Positions 29,131 to 38,027 of a stretch of DNA of 64,000 nt are shown here, piece by piece (the stretch's first letter is position 1; each line of letters opens with the position of its first letter). Made by a program: the position numbers and the translations under genes. Source of the DNA: Sphingobacteriales bacterium. Lineage in GTDB: Bacteria; Bacteroidota; Bacteroidia; Chitinophagales; UBA2359. Below the pieces are notes generated by a model that saw only the letters and a program-made list of their open reading frames with translations, searched no databases and was not told the DNA's origin. The stretch lies in the NCBI GenBank assembly GCA_016706405.1, contig JADJJT010000003.1:620001-684000 (forward strand), given 5' to 3'.

Positions 29131-29545
29131 GTATTCCAATACGAAGAAATTATTATTTAAAAAGTCTATTAGGGAATATAATTTAATGTTTTTTAGGGAC
29201 GAAAAACTAAGTTTGGGTTACATGTAGGCTGGGCCATTTTAATGCTTCTAAACTTTAGGCTTAATTTTTACATTATACTATGATGCATTTTCACTAAAAA
29301 GGCATGGCAATATATTAACACAATATACGAAATAACAAAAAACAAGGCAAAATTAAAAAATAAAATACAAATGAAACAAAGCATCTTGCAATTTTCCTAA
29401 AAGAATATAAAACTTGTCATATTCTAAGAAAAAGAGGGAACAAATAACAAGTTATTCAATTTTCTTGAAGTTTGTTTTTTTTGTTCCTGCCTTGCCTCTA
29501 AAAAAAACATAACACAAAAGACATTTAAACAATAAACTTATTAGT
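29131..29545. other. Non-coding AT-rich gap with nested inverted repeats
   Basis: No coding frame of note. Between 29400 and 29487 there are overlapping inverted repeats: AGAATAT (29402) with ATATTCT (29419), AACTTG (29411) with CAAGTT (29448), and GGAACAAA (29437) with TTTGTTCC (29480). The last encloses a T8 run. The block sits about 60 bp upstream of the PAP2 gene and might be a structured leader or regulator site. Confidence 0.4.
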
Positions 29546-30319
29546 ATGACTTTTTTTATAAGGCGCTACGCCCTAATATTGTTGGTAATACTTAGCATAG
29601 TTTTAGCTTTGGCAATTCCATTTTCATGCCTGAGTCAAAACAATAATTTACCCCAATACCATTTAAATACAAAGCGAGAGCTAACATTATTCTCATCCTC
29701 GTTAGCCGGATTAGGGCTTGCCCACTTTTTGCGCTTGCAGAAGCCCATTTTAACCGAAGATAAAATAAATAATTTAGGTCATCCGGATTTTTTATTTGGA
29801 TTTGATACCTATTCAACCAAACAAAACAATAAAACAGCGCGGCGCAACAGCGATTACGGCCTTCATTTCAGCATCGTAGCACCTACCCTTTTATTGTTAA
29901 GCCCTATTGCCCGCAAAAACATCAAGCCAATGGCAATAATTTTAGTAGAAACAGGTTTGACTACAAGCGCATTAACAACCTTAACTAAAGAAACGGTAAG
30001 ACGAAAACGCCCTTATGTATTTAATCCGGAGGTAAGTTTGGCAAACAAAACAAAACGCGATGCAACCTCCTCATTTTTTTCGGGGCACACCTCGTTTACC
30101 ACTGCCATGTGTTTTGCCTCGGCCTCGATGTATGCAAAATATCACCCAAAATCAAAGGCTAAATATTTTGTTTGGGCTACCGCCGCCGCCATACCGGCCT
30201 TAGTTGGTTACTGGCGGATTAAAGGTGGCCGACATTATACTACCGATGTTGTAGTGGGTTATATAATAGGTGCGAGTGTAGGTATATTAATTCCGGAAAT
30301 ACATACCAAAAAGAAGTAG
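29546..30319 (+). CDS. PAP2-superfamily phosphatase, membrane-anchored
   Basis: A 257-residue protein with an N-terminal hydrophobic segment (about residues 8-30) that serves as signal or anchor. The three phosphatase motifs are in order: KETVRRKRPY (motif C1), FFSGHTSFTTAM (C2, nucleophile-assisting His) and RIKGGRHYTTDVVVG (C3). Members hydrolyse lipid phosphates such as phosphatidic acid, undecaprenyl pyrophosphate or lipid A phosphates. The substrate here cannot be told from sequence. It is monocistronic. Confidence 0.88.
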   Translation: MTFFIRRYALILLVILSIVLALAIPFSCLSQNNNLPQYHLNTKRELTLFSSSLAGLGLAHFLRLQKPILTEDKINNLGHPDFLFGFDTYSTKQNNKTARRNSDYGLHFSIVAPTLLLLSPIARKNIKPMAIILVETGLTTSALTTLTKETVRRKRPYVFNPEVSLANKTKRDATSSFFSGHTSFTTAMCFASASMYAKYHPKSKAKYFVWATAAAIPALVGYWRIKGGRHYTTDVVVGYIIGASVGILIPEIHTKKK

Positions 30320-30564
30320 TTCCTTGTGGTTTTTATAGTCCAACATTTCACTATAGTAAATTTACAAAACTTCACTCTAATTGTAACATTATTTTGATTT
30401 TTACTTTTTTTAACAATCTTATTTTGATACAAGTCTATTTATTGACAGATTAACTACAAAAAAAAGGTTAAATTTGCGCCTTAGTTTAGCTTGTAAACAA
30501 TATTATCAAGCACTTACAGTTTTTACTCATAACACCTTATCCTAAACAAAAATTATTCTTTTTC

Positions 30565-32259
30565 ATGAAACGAATTTTACTTACCGTATTGGCTTTATTT
30601 ATAGCCTCTACCTCGGTTTTCGCACAATTACCCAATGGAAGTGTTGCTGCCGACTGGACTTTTACCGATATTAACGGCACTGAATGGAACTTGTACTCGT
30701 TACTTGACCAAGGCAAAACCGTTATTATAGATGTATCGGCCACTTGGTGCGGCCCTTGCTGGGCATACCGCAACACCGGCACATTAGAAGAACTTTACAA
30801 CGAACACGGACCAGACGGCGACAATACCCTAATGGTATTTTTTATTGAAGGCGATGTTACCACCACCCAAGCCGACTTAGAAGGTAAAACTGGCGCTACG
30901 CAAGGCGATTGGATAACTGGCACCCCCTTCCCTATCATTGATATTCAAAAGGGCAAAGACCAATTTATGTTAGACTACGAAATTGCCTATTTCCCAACTA
31001 TATATGGCATTTGCCCAAACCGCCTTGTAACCGAAGTTGGCCAAGCGCAAGTTGCCGATTTTGTTGATTTTGCAACTAATTGCCCACAGCCATCAACTGG
31101 CTATGACCCATCTATTTTAAAATACACCGGAAGTTATGGCGCTTGCGAAAGTGTTGATATTAGTGTTGTAGTTCAAAATAATGGCACAGAAGACATCAAA
31201 GAAGTTAATTTTGATATTTTAGATGGCGGTAATGTTATTGGCAATTATAAATGGACTGGCAACTTAGTTAAATTTGCTACCGCCGATGTTAATCTTGGTA
31301 GTTTTTCAGGCAAAAAATTAATGGTAAAAATTACCGATACTAACGTAAATACCGACAATGACGTATTAGACCTAAGCGCAATACCCGGACTATTAGCCGT
31401 AGAAAGCAATGGCAAAATTAAAGTTACCGTAACTACTGACCAATACGCACAAGAAGATAACACCCGTTTTAAAATTCTTGACCCCGATGGCAAAGAATTA
31501 TACAGCGAAAAAGTAAACAAAAACAATACCGATTACGAATTTGAATACGATATTAAAAGTGTAGAAGGTTGCTATAAAATGGTTTGGGAAGATGCCTACG
31601 GCGATGGTTTGCCCTCGGCAATGAACGCTTCGGTATTAGTAGAAGATAGCGATGGTAATATAATTATGGATTGCTTTCACTGCGAAAGTGGTGGAGCAAA
31701 AGTAAGCAGTATCCTTGAGGTGCCGTTTAAAGTTACTGGTGGCAGTGTTTATGTGCCTATGGATTTACAAGTAAGTAGCACACCACAAACCGACACCGAC
31801 CTTGGCACCGTTAGCGTTGTTGTAACCAACGGCACCGGCTCTTATACTTACGACTGGGTTTACAAAGCCACCAGCCAAACTGTTGGAACAACTGCTACCG
31901 TTAGCAACTTGCCCTATGGTACTTATGTTGTTTCTGTAAGTGATGGCGTTGAAACCAAAACCGCCGAAACTGAAGTTGCCAACCACGTAGGTATCGTAAC
32001 TTTAAATGGTATTAGTATTGGCGATGTTTACCCTAACCCAACCAACAAAACATTAAACATTAATATTAACAATAGCAACGAAACTTTATTTGTTAATATC
32101 CTTGATTTGGCCGGAAAAACAGTTGCTACCCAAACTGCCAACCCTGGTAATAACAATCTTAAATTTGATGTAACCAATTTGCCCAACGGCACTTATTACT
32201 GTGCTGTAACCAATGGCCAACAAACATTTGTTACACAAAAAATTACTATACTACACTAA
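30565..32259 (+). CDS. T9SS-exported thioredoxin-fold protein
   Basis: A 564-residue secreted protein. The signal peptide (residues 1-20, ending SVFAQ) is followed by a thioredoxin-like domain with the redox motif WCGPCW (Cys62, Cys65). Further beta-rich modules include one similar to SprB-repeat sequences (GTVSVVVTNGTGSYTYDWV). The C-terminal type A sorting domain reads YPNPTNKTLNI, then LDLAGKTVATQ, then LPNGTYYCAVTN. A surface or secreted disulfide oxidoreductase is likely. The isolated gene is bounded by its own terminator. Confidence 0.85.
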   Translation: MKRILLTVLALFIASTSVFAQLPNGSVAADWTFTDINGTEWNLYSLLDQGKTVIIDVSATWCGPCWAYRNTGTLEELYNEHGPDGDNTLMVFFIEGDVTTTQADLEGKTGATQGDWITGTPFPIIDIQKGKDQFMLDYEIAYFPTIYGICPNRLVTEVGQAQVADFVDFATNCPQPSTGYDPSILKYTGSYGACESVDISVVVQNNGTEDIKEVNFDILDGGNVIGNYKWTGNLVKFATADVNLGSFSGKKLMVKITDTNVNTDNDVLDLSAIPGLLAVESNGKIKVTVTTDQYAQEDNTRFKILDPDGKELYSEKVNKNNTDYEFEYDIKSVEGCYKMVWEDAYGDGLPSAMNASVLVEDSDGNIIMDCFHCESGGAKVSSILEVPFKVTGGSVYVPMDLQVSSTPQTDTDLGTVSVVVTNGTGSYTYDWVYKATSQTVGTTATVSNLPYGTYVVSVSDGVETKTAETEVANHVGIVTLNGISIGDVYPNPTNKTLNININNSNETLFVNILDLAGKTVATQTANPGNNNLKFDVTNLPNGTYYCAVTNGQQTFVTQKITILH

Positions 32260-32340
32260 AATTACCCTTGTAATTGTAATTATAAATGGTATAGTTTATA
32301 ATTTTGTAGTAAAAAATCTATTTACTACAACTATATAAAA

Positions 32341-32380
32341 AATCCCCTGCTGGCCAATTAACCAACAGGGGATTTTTTTA
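32341..32380 (+). terminator. Strong rho-independent terminator
   Basis: AATCCCCTG (32341-32349) pairs with CAGGGGATT (32366-32374), extended by flanking A and T runs, and a T7 tract follows. It lies about 80 bp after the thioredoxin-fold gene and before the helicase gene. Confidence 0.9.
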
Positions 32381-32451
32381 AATTAATCTTACACCTCTCG
32401 TCGCCGCCACCACAAAGCTAAACCCAGCCAGCCAAAAACGCCAACCAAATT

Positions 32452-34401
32452 ATGATTACCGCCAACCAAGAACTTTTACAATTAGCACAACTACTCGAAT
32501 TAGAAAGAAATGAAGAAATTAAACAAAGCAGTAACCTAATTCAAAATATACCTTTAGCAAAGCGGGTAGAGATGGGGGTAAGTTGGTATCCGGTGCGCAT
32601 ATCTAACGAAGAAATTGGTTTAGGCGAGCAGTACATAATCGAAATTGAGCAAACCCGACCTATTGCCTTACCGCATAAGTTTCAACAAGGGCAAACCTTG
32701 GCACTATTTGGCCTCGATACAAACGGCAAACCACACAAACAAACTTTGCGTGGCATTGTGCAAAAGGTTAACGAGCAACGCCTATGGCTGTCGGTGCGGT
32801 TAATGAACGACAATACCGACCTGCCCGAATGGTACAATGATGCCAAAATGGGGGTTGATTTGCTTTTTGATGAAACAACATTTAAAGAAATGGAAATTGC
32901 CCTGCGAACGGTAATTGAAGCAAAAGGAAACCGGATTGCCGAATTGCGCGAAATTTTATCCGGAAAACAACCCGCTTATTTTTCAACAGTACATTATCCG
33001 GTATATATAGATTCGCTAAATGCTTCTCAAAATAAAGCCATTGACCACATTTTGCGCGCCCGCGATGTTGCCGTTGTGCATGGGCCGCCCGGCACCGGAA
33101 AAACCACAACCTTAGTACAAGCCATTATACATACCCTGTACGAAGAAAAACAAGTATTAGTTTGTGCCCAAAGTAATACCGCCGTTGATTTATTGACCGA
33201 AAAATTAGCAGCATCCGGAATAACGGTGCTTCGTTTAGGGCATCCGGCACGTATTGACAGCGATTTGCAACGTTTTACCTTCGATGCCTCTTTTGAACGG
33301 CATAGCCAATATCAACAACTAAAAAACTGGCGGCGCGAGGCACAAAAACTACAACAACAAGCCCGCAAATTTAAACGCAATTTTGGGCCTATTGAACGCG
33401 CCGAAAGGCAAAACCTACTGCAAACAGCCCGCGACTTAATGAACGAAGTGCGCAACTTAGAAAAATTTTTAATACAAGATACCTTAAACATACCTCAAGT
33501 TATAACCACTACCTTAGTTGGCGCGGCAACGCCCATGCTTAAAAACAAAGTTTTTAGCACCGTATTTATTGACGAGGCTTCGCAAGCCCTTGAACCCGCC
33601 ACGTGGATACCAATTTTAAAAGCCAAACGGGTAGTTTTTGCCGGCGACCATTGCCAACTGCCTCCAACCGTTAAATCAAATGAGGCTTTGCGCAAAGGTT
33701 TTGCCGTTACCTTGTTTGAAAAATGTATAGATACCCTGCCCGAAAGCGTAATGCTAAACGAACAATACCGGATGCACCAAACCATTATGGGTTTTTCGAG
33801 CGGCGAGTTTTACAACCAACAATTAATTGCCCACCCAACTGTGCAAAGCCGGCAATTGGGTGAGGCCGAGATTTTGCAAACATCATTTGAATTTATAGAT
33901 ACAGCCGGAAGCGGTTTTGACGAACAAACTGATAATCAAACAGAAAGCAAACTTAATCCGCAAGAGGCCGATTTTTTACTTCGTCATCTTAACAATATAT
34001 GGCTGCAATTAGCTGCCGAGCAGCCCAACTCGTGGCATACTAAAACTTTGGGTATTATATCGCCTTACAAAGCTCAGGTTAAGTACTTAGCCGAACAACT
34101 ACAAAACTACCCGCAACTTTGGGAGGCAAAAGCGCAAATTACTATTCAAACAATTGATGGTTTTCAAGGGCAAGAGCGCGATTGTATTGGTATTAGCCTT
34201 GTACGAAGTAATGCCAACAACGAAATTGGCTTTTTAAGCGACACCCGCCGGATGAATGTGGCACTAACCCGCGCTAAAACTAAATTAGTAGTAGTTGGCA
34301 ATAGTGCAACCATTAGCAGTAACGCATTTTACCAACGCTTTTTAGATTACACCGAGCGAAATAATTTGTACCGAACTATTTGGGAATACAACGAATGGTA
34401 A
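32452..34401 (+). CDS. SF1 helicase, IGHMBP2/Upf1-like
   Basis: A 649-residue superfamily 1B helicase. Motif I is GPPGTGKTTTL, motif Ia CAQSNTAVDLL, motif II DEASQALEP, motif III GDHCQLPPTV, motif IV/V ISPYKAQV and TIDGFQGQERD, and motif VI VALTRAK. The N-terminal ~190 residues form the beta-barrel domain usual in IGHMBP2-type helicases. The substrate (DNA or RNA) is undetermined. No nuclease domain is fused, and no defence genes are adjacent, so a housekeeping repair or RNA role is more likely. Confidence 0.92.
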   Translation: MITANQELLQLAQLLELERNEEIKQSSNLIQNIPLAKRVEMGVSWYPVRISNEEIGLGEQYIIEIEQTRPIALPHKFQQGQTLALFGLDTNGKPHKQTLRGIVQKVNEQRLWLSVRLMNDNTDLPEWYNDAKMGVDLLFDETTFKEMEIALRTVIEAKGNRIAELREILSGKQPAYFSTVHYPVYIDSLNASQNKAIDHILRARDVAVVHGPPGTGKTTTLVQAIIHTLYEEKQVLVCAQSNTAVDLLTEKLAASGITVLRLGHPARIDSDLQRFTFDASFERHSQYQQLKNWRREAQKLQQQARKFKRNFGPIERAERQNLLQTARDLMNEVRNLEKFLIQDTLNIPQVITTTLVGAATPMLKNKVFSTVFIDEASQALEPATWIPILKAKRVVFAGDHCQLPPTVKSNEALRKGFAVTLFEKCIDTLPESVMLNEQYRMHQTIMGFSSGEFYNQQLIAHPTVQSRQLGEAEILQTSFEFIDTAGSGFDEQTDNQTESKLNPQEADFLLRHLNNIWLQLAAEQPNSWHTKTLGIISPYKAQVKYLAEQLQNYPQLWEAKAQITIQTIDGFQGQERDCIGISLVRSNANNEIGFLSDTRRMNVALTRAKTKLVVVGNSATISSNAFYQRFLDYTERNNLYRTIWEYNEW

Positions 34402-34473
34402 ATTATAGCCCATAGCCCATGTTTTTTTGCCTTCAAAATAGTGTTTTTTATAGTCAATAATAATCGTTCTGTC

Positions 34474-34481
34474 TATCTTTG
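34474..34481 (+). promoter_or_regulatory. TATCTTTG promoter box for the DPP-IV gene
   Basis: A match to TAnnTTTG, 54 bp before the ATG at 34536. The box overlaps the beginning of the longest open frame, supporting the downstream start. Confidence 0.55.
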
Positions 34482-34535
34482 CGAAATCAACCCCGGTTGC
34501 TTTTTTCTCTGTTCATCCCTAACTTTTTTTTAGTT

Positions 34536-36761
34536 ATGCGTAATTTAATTGTTTGCCTTTGCGCGTTTTGTTTATTCTTTGCAAATATAAATTTGGCTGC
34601 ACAACCAGCTACAAGTACCGCCAAACAAATAACCCTAGAAGATATATTCCAAAAGGGTACTTTTGGGGCTAAGTGGGTGCCGGGCTTTACCTTTATGAAC
34701 GACGGAAAATCGTATTCAACCACCGCTCCTACCCGCGCAGGCGCCGAAATTGTACTGAAACAGGTAAAAGACGACAAAGAGTTTGAAAACCTTAATATTC
34801 CAAAAGCCATGCAAACTGCCGACCCAAATTGGAATTTTAAGGATATTGACGATTACAAATTTAGCCCAACTGAAAATCGCGTTTTGTTATTTTACGACTC
34901 AGAGCGAATTTATCGCCACTCTTCCATAGCTACTGCTTATGTTTATGATGTAAAAACCCAAACAGCATGGCCTGTAAACGAACGCCATAAAATTGCATTG
35001 GCCAGTTTTTCGCCCGATGGCGAATGGCTTGCCTTTGTAGCAAATAACAATTTATACATCCAACAATTTAGTGCAAAAAAAGGCGCTTTACCGCCAATAG
35101 CAGTTACAACAGATGGTGCGCATAACGAAATTATTAACGGCAAAACCGATTGGGTTTACGAAGAAGAATTTGCCTTTACCCAAGCCTTTGAATGGTCGCC
35201 CGAAGGCAATTATTTAGCCTATATTCGTTTTGACGAAAAACAAGTTCCGGAGTTTACTATGACCCATTTTCGCGATAAAACGTATCCGGATTACGAAACT
35301 TTTAAATATCCCAAAGTGGGCGAAAAAAATGCTATTGTCAGCGTTCATATTTACGATGTAAAAAATGAAAAAACCGTTCAGGTACCCATTCCGGAAGGCG
35401 ATTTTTACCTGCCTCGTATTAAATGGACGCAAGACGACAAAACTTTATGTATAACTCACCTTAACCGCCATCAAAATAAACTGCAACTATTATTAGCCAA
35501 TGCTAAAACTGGCAAATACGAGGTTCTGCTAACCGAAGAAAACAAATATTACATTGATATTCACGATAATTTAACCTTTTTACCAGATGGCAAAACCTTT
35601 TTGTGGACATCAGAGAAAGATGGATATAACCACCTGTATTTATACGATTTAACCGGAAAATTAGTGCGCCAAATTACCAAAGGCGATTGGGAAATTACTG
35701 CCTTTTATGGCTTCAATAAAAAAAATAATATGCTTTACTACCAAAGCACACAACAAGCCGGACCCTTAGAACGCCAAGTATTTAGTATTGATATCAATGG
35801 AGCTAACCTAAAAAAAATTGCAACAGAAACCGGCACAAGCGAGGCACAATTCAGCCCAAATTTTAGCTATTATATGTTAAACTGGTCGAAAGCAGGTACC
35901 CCTAACCGCTACACTTTGCACGAGCAAGACGGCAAACTAGTGCGCGTTTTAGAAGATAATGCCGATTTGATTAAATTAATGGCAGAGTATAAATTTAATC
36001 CGGTTGAATTTCAAGCCATTCCCGGAGCCGACAATACCAAACTAAATACGTGGACAATTAAACCATCCGGATTTAATCGTAATAATAAATATCCGGTTTT
36101 AATGTTTGTCTATGGCGGGCCAGGTAGTCAAACGGTTAAAAATGAATGGGGTATAAGCAACTATTTTTGGTTTCAACTATTGTCGCAAAAGGGATATATG
36201 ATTGTTTCGGTTGATAACAGGGGCACCGGTGCACGCGGCGAACAATTTAAAAAAATGACTTATCTTGAGCTTGGCAAATACGAAACCGAAGACCAAATTG
36301 CTGCCGCAACGTATTTATCAAATCAATTATTTGTCGATTCTTCGCGCATTGGTATTTTTGGTTGGAGCTACGGTGGCTATATGTCGTCTTTATGCCTTTT
36401 AAAGGGCAACGATGTTTTTAAAACAGCTATTGCCGTTGCACCCGTTACAAACTGGAAATGGTACGATACCGTTTATACCGAACGTTTTATGCGCACCGAA
36501 AAAGAAAACCCAAAGGGCTACCATGACAATTCGCCCGTTTATTTTGCAGACAAACTTAAAGGCAATTATTTACTTCTTCATGGTATGGGCGACGACAATG
36601 TGCATTTTCAAAATACCGCCGAGATGGCTAACGCCTTAATTGCGGCCAACAAACAATTTGACACCTATTTTTATCCCAACAAAAATCATGGCATCTATGG
36701 CGGCAACTCGCGCATGCACCTTTTTACCAAAATGACCAATTTTTTACTCGAAAAACTTTAA
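34536..36761 (+). CDS. Dipeptidyl-peptidase IV family serine peptidase (S9)
   Basis: A 741-residue exported peptidase. The signal peptide (residues 1-24, ending LAAQ) is followed by a beta-propeller (about 60-480) and an alpha/beta hydrolase domain. The catalytic triad is Ser611 in GWSYGGYMS, Asp686/687 in GMGDDNVHF and His718 in NKNHGIYGG. The propeller contains the EEEFAFTQAF region typical of the DPP-IV Glu pair that binds the substrate N-terminus. It releases Xaa-Pro dipeptides, probably in the periplasm. The start at 34536 is preferred to 34479 because of the signal peptide and the promoter box. Confidence 0.93.
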   Translation: MRNLIVCLCAFCLFFANINLAAQPATSTAKQITLEDIFQKGTFGAKWVPGFTFMNDGKSYSTTAPTRAGAEIVLKQVKDDKEFENLNIPKAMQTADPNWNFKDIDDYKFSPTENRVLLFYDSERIYRHSSIATAYVYDVKTQTAWPVNERHKIALASFSPDGEWLAFVANNNLYIQQFSAKKGALPPIAVTTDGAHNEIINGKTDWVYEEEFAFTQAFEWSPEGNYLAYIRFDEKQVPEFTMTHFRDKTYPDYETFKYPKVGEKNAIVSVHIYDVKNEKTVQVPIPEGDFYLPRIKWTQDDKTLCITHLNRHQNKLQLLLANAKTGKYEVLLTEENKYYIDIHDNLTFLPDGKTFLWTSEKDGYNHLYLYDLTGKLVRQITKGDWEITAFYGFNKKNNMLYYQSTQQAGPLERQVFSIDINGANLKKIATETGTSEAQFSPNFSYYMLNWSKAGTPNRYTLHEQDGKLVRVLEDNADLIKLMAEYKFNPVEFQAIPGADNTKLNTWTIKPSGFNRNNKYPVLMFVYGGPGSQTVKNEWGISNYFWFQLLSQKGYMIVSVDNRGTGARGEQFKKMTYLELGKYETEDQIAAATYLSNQLFVDSSRIGIFGWSYGGYMSSLCLLKGNDVFKTAIAVAPVTNWKWYDTVYTERFMRTEKENPKGYHDNSPVYFADKLKGNYLLLHGMGDDNVHFQNTAEMANALIAANKQFDTYFYPNKNHGIYGGNSRMHLFTKMTNFLLEKL

Positions 36762-36820
36762 GCCACAAAATACAGCTTCCCTAAAGCTAAAAAATAATGA
36801 AACTTATCGTTTAGTTGCCA

Positions 36821-37726
36821 CTAAAAACGCGGATGGTATTGTACCAGCACGTCGCGCAGGTAGCTGCGGTTTACATGGGCGTAAATTTCGGTTGTTAAAA
36901 TAGAGCTATGCCCAAGCAGCTCTTGGATAACACGCAAATCGGCACCACCTTCGTACAAATGAGTGGCAAACGAATGCCTAAATGTGTGTGGGCTTATGAT
37001 TTTGGTTATTCCGGCCTGTATGGCTGCGGCCTTAACAATGTTAAAAATAGCCACGCGCGACATACCTCTTCCTTTTTGGTTTAAAAATACAATGTCAGTG
37101 TCGGCGGCGGCAATTTGCTGTTTTGAGCGCACGTGCTGTAAATAATTGTCAACCGCTTTTATAGCCGTTGGGTTAATAGGCACTAAACGTTCTTTATTGC
37201 CCTTGCCGGTAATGCGGCAAAATCCAGCTTCGGGATAGTATCCCGAAATAGTTAGCCCCGTTAGCTCTGAAACGCGCAAGCCTGTTCCGTACAAAACTTC
37301 AATAATAGCATAATTCCTATGCCCATCATTTTTACTCAAATCAATATTTTTTAGAATCGTTTCAATTTCGGAAATACTTAATATAACCGGAATTTTGCGA
37401 TTAATACGTGGCGTTTCCAACAATAATGCCGGATTGGAGGGCAATATCTCTTCTAAAAGCAAATACTCAAAAAATGCCCTTATACCAGCCAAAATTCGCG
37501 CTTGAGATGCCGAGGCAATACCCATTTGATTGAGCCAAAAAATAAATGCTTCTAAATGAGGAACGCCAATATTTGGTAAAACTAAATCCGGATATTGAAA
37601 TTGAAAGAATGCCATCAATTTTGATAAATCGCGCTGATAGGCAATTATTGTATGTTCTGAAAAAGAACGCTCTAAGCGCAAATAATCAGAAAATCCGGAA
37701 AGATGGGCATCGAAAGCAGCATTCAT
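36821..37726 (-). CDS. xerD: Tyrosine recombinase XerD/XerC
   Basis: A 301-residue recombinase with a SAM-like N-terminal domain (FSDYLRLERSFSEHTIIAYQRDL) and the full catalytic set: Arg151 (TGLRVSEL), Lys175 (GKGNKE), His247 and Arg250 (SPHTFRHSF), His273 (LGHSS) and nucleophile Tyr282. Length and lack of an extra N-terminal domain fit the chromosomal dimer-resolution recombinase rather than a conjugative-element integrase. XerC and XerD cannot be separated safely by eye. A tRNA-Val gene lies 125 bp upstream on the same strand, but no attachment-site repeat was seen. Confidence 0.9.
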   Translation of the reverse strand: MNAAFDAHLSGFSDYLRLERSFSEHTIIAYQRDLSKLMAFFQFQYPDLVLPNIGVPHLEAFIFWLNQMGIASASQARILAGIRAFFEYLLLEEILPSNPALLLETPRINRKIPVILSISEIETILKNIDLSKNDGHRNYAIIEVLYGTGLRVSELTGLTISGYYPEAGFCRITGKGNKERLVPINPTAIKAVDNYLQHVRSKQQIAAADTDIVFLNQKGRGMSRVAIFNIVKAAAIQAGITKIISPHTFRHSFATHLYEGGADLRVIQELLGHSSILTTEIYAHVNRSYLRDVLVQYHPRF

Positions 37727-37789
37727 ATTGTCAATATAGCATCAAATACTTTGCAGTTTAGTTTAATAAACGCAACAAAATGAAAGCAT

Positions 37790-37818
37790 AAAAAAAGCTT
37801 ACGGATAAACCGTAAGCT
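37790..37818 (-). terminator. Rho-independent terminator after tRNA-Val
   Basis: A perfect 9-bp stem (AGCTTACGG with CCGTAAGCT) encloses a 5-base loop, followed on the minus strand by a T6 tract. It lies 33 bp downstream of the tRNA. Confidence 0.85.
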
Positions 37819-37850
37819 CTAACCTCTAAAATTTCATGCTATGAAAACAG

Positions 37851-37925
37851 TGGGAGCTATAGGGTTCGAACCTATGACCCCCTGCTTGTAAGGCAGGTGC
37901 TCTGAACCAGCTGAGCTAAGCTCCC
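37851..37925 (-). tRNA. tRNA-Val (anticodon TAC)
   Basis: A minus-strand cloverleaf. Acceptor GGGAGCT pairs with AGCTCCC and is followed by discriminator A. The anticodon arm is CCTGC-CTTACAA-GCAGG with anticodon TAC, and the T arm contains GGTTCGAACC. The 3' CCA is not encoded. The sequence is 75 nt long. Confidence 0.95.
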
Positions 37926-38027
37926 TAAAGGAAAAACAAAATTGGAAGGGTCATTTTCCAATTGATGGTGCAAAGATAGGTTGTGTTTTTAGGTTGTGCA
38001 AGTGTTTTTAATCTTTTTTTATTTTTT

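Noticed and set aside
32452..34401. SF1 helicase as part of a defence system
   Set aside because: It lacks a fused nuclease or other effector, and flanking genes are ordinary secreted proteins and a peptidase.
36821..37925. XerD plus tRNA-Val as an integrated element with an integrase at a tRNA
   Set aside because: The recombinase has the length and motifs of housekeeping Xer proteins. No repeated tRNA 3' end or flanking attachment repeat was found, and neighbours look resident.
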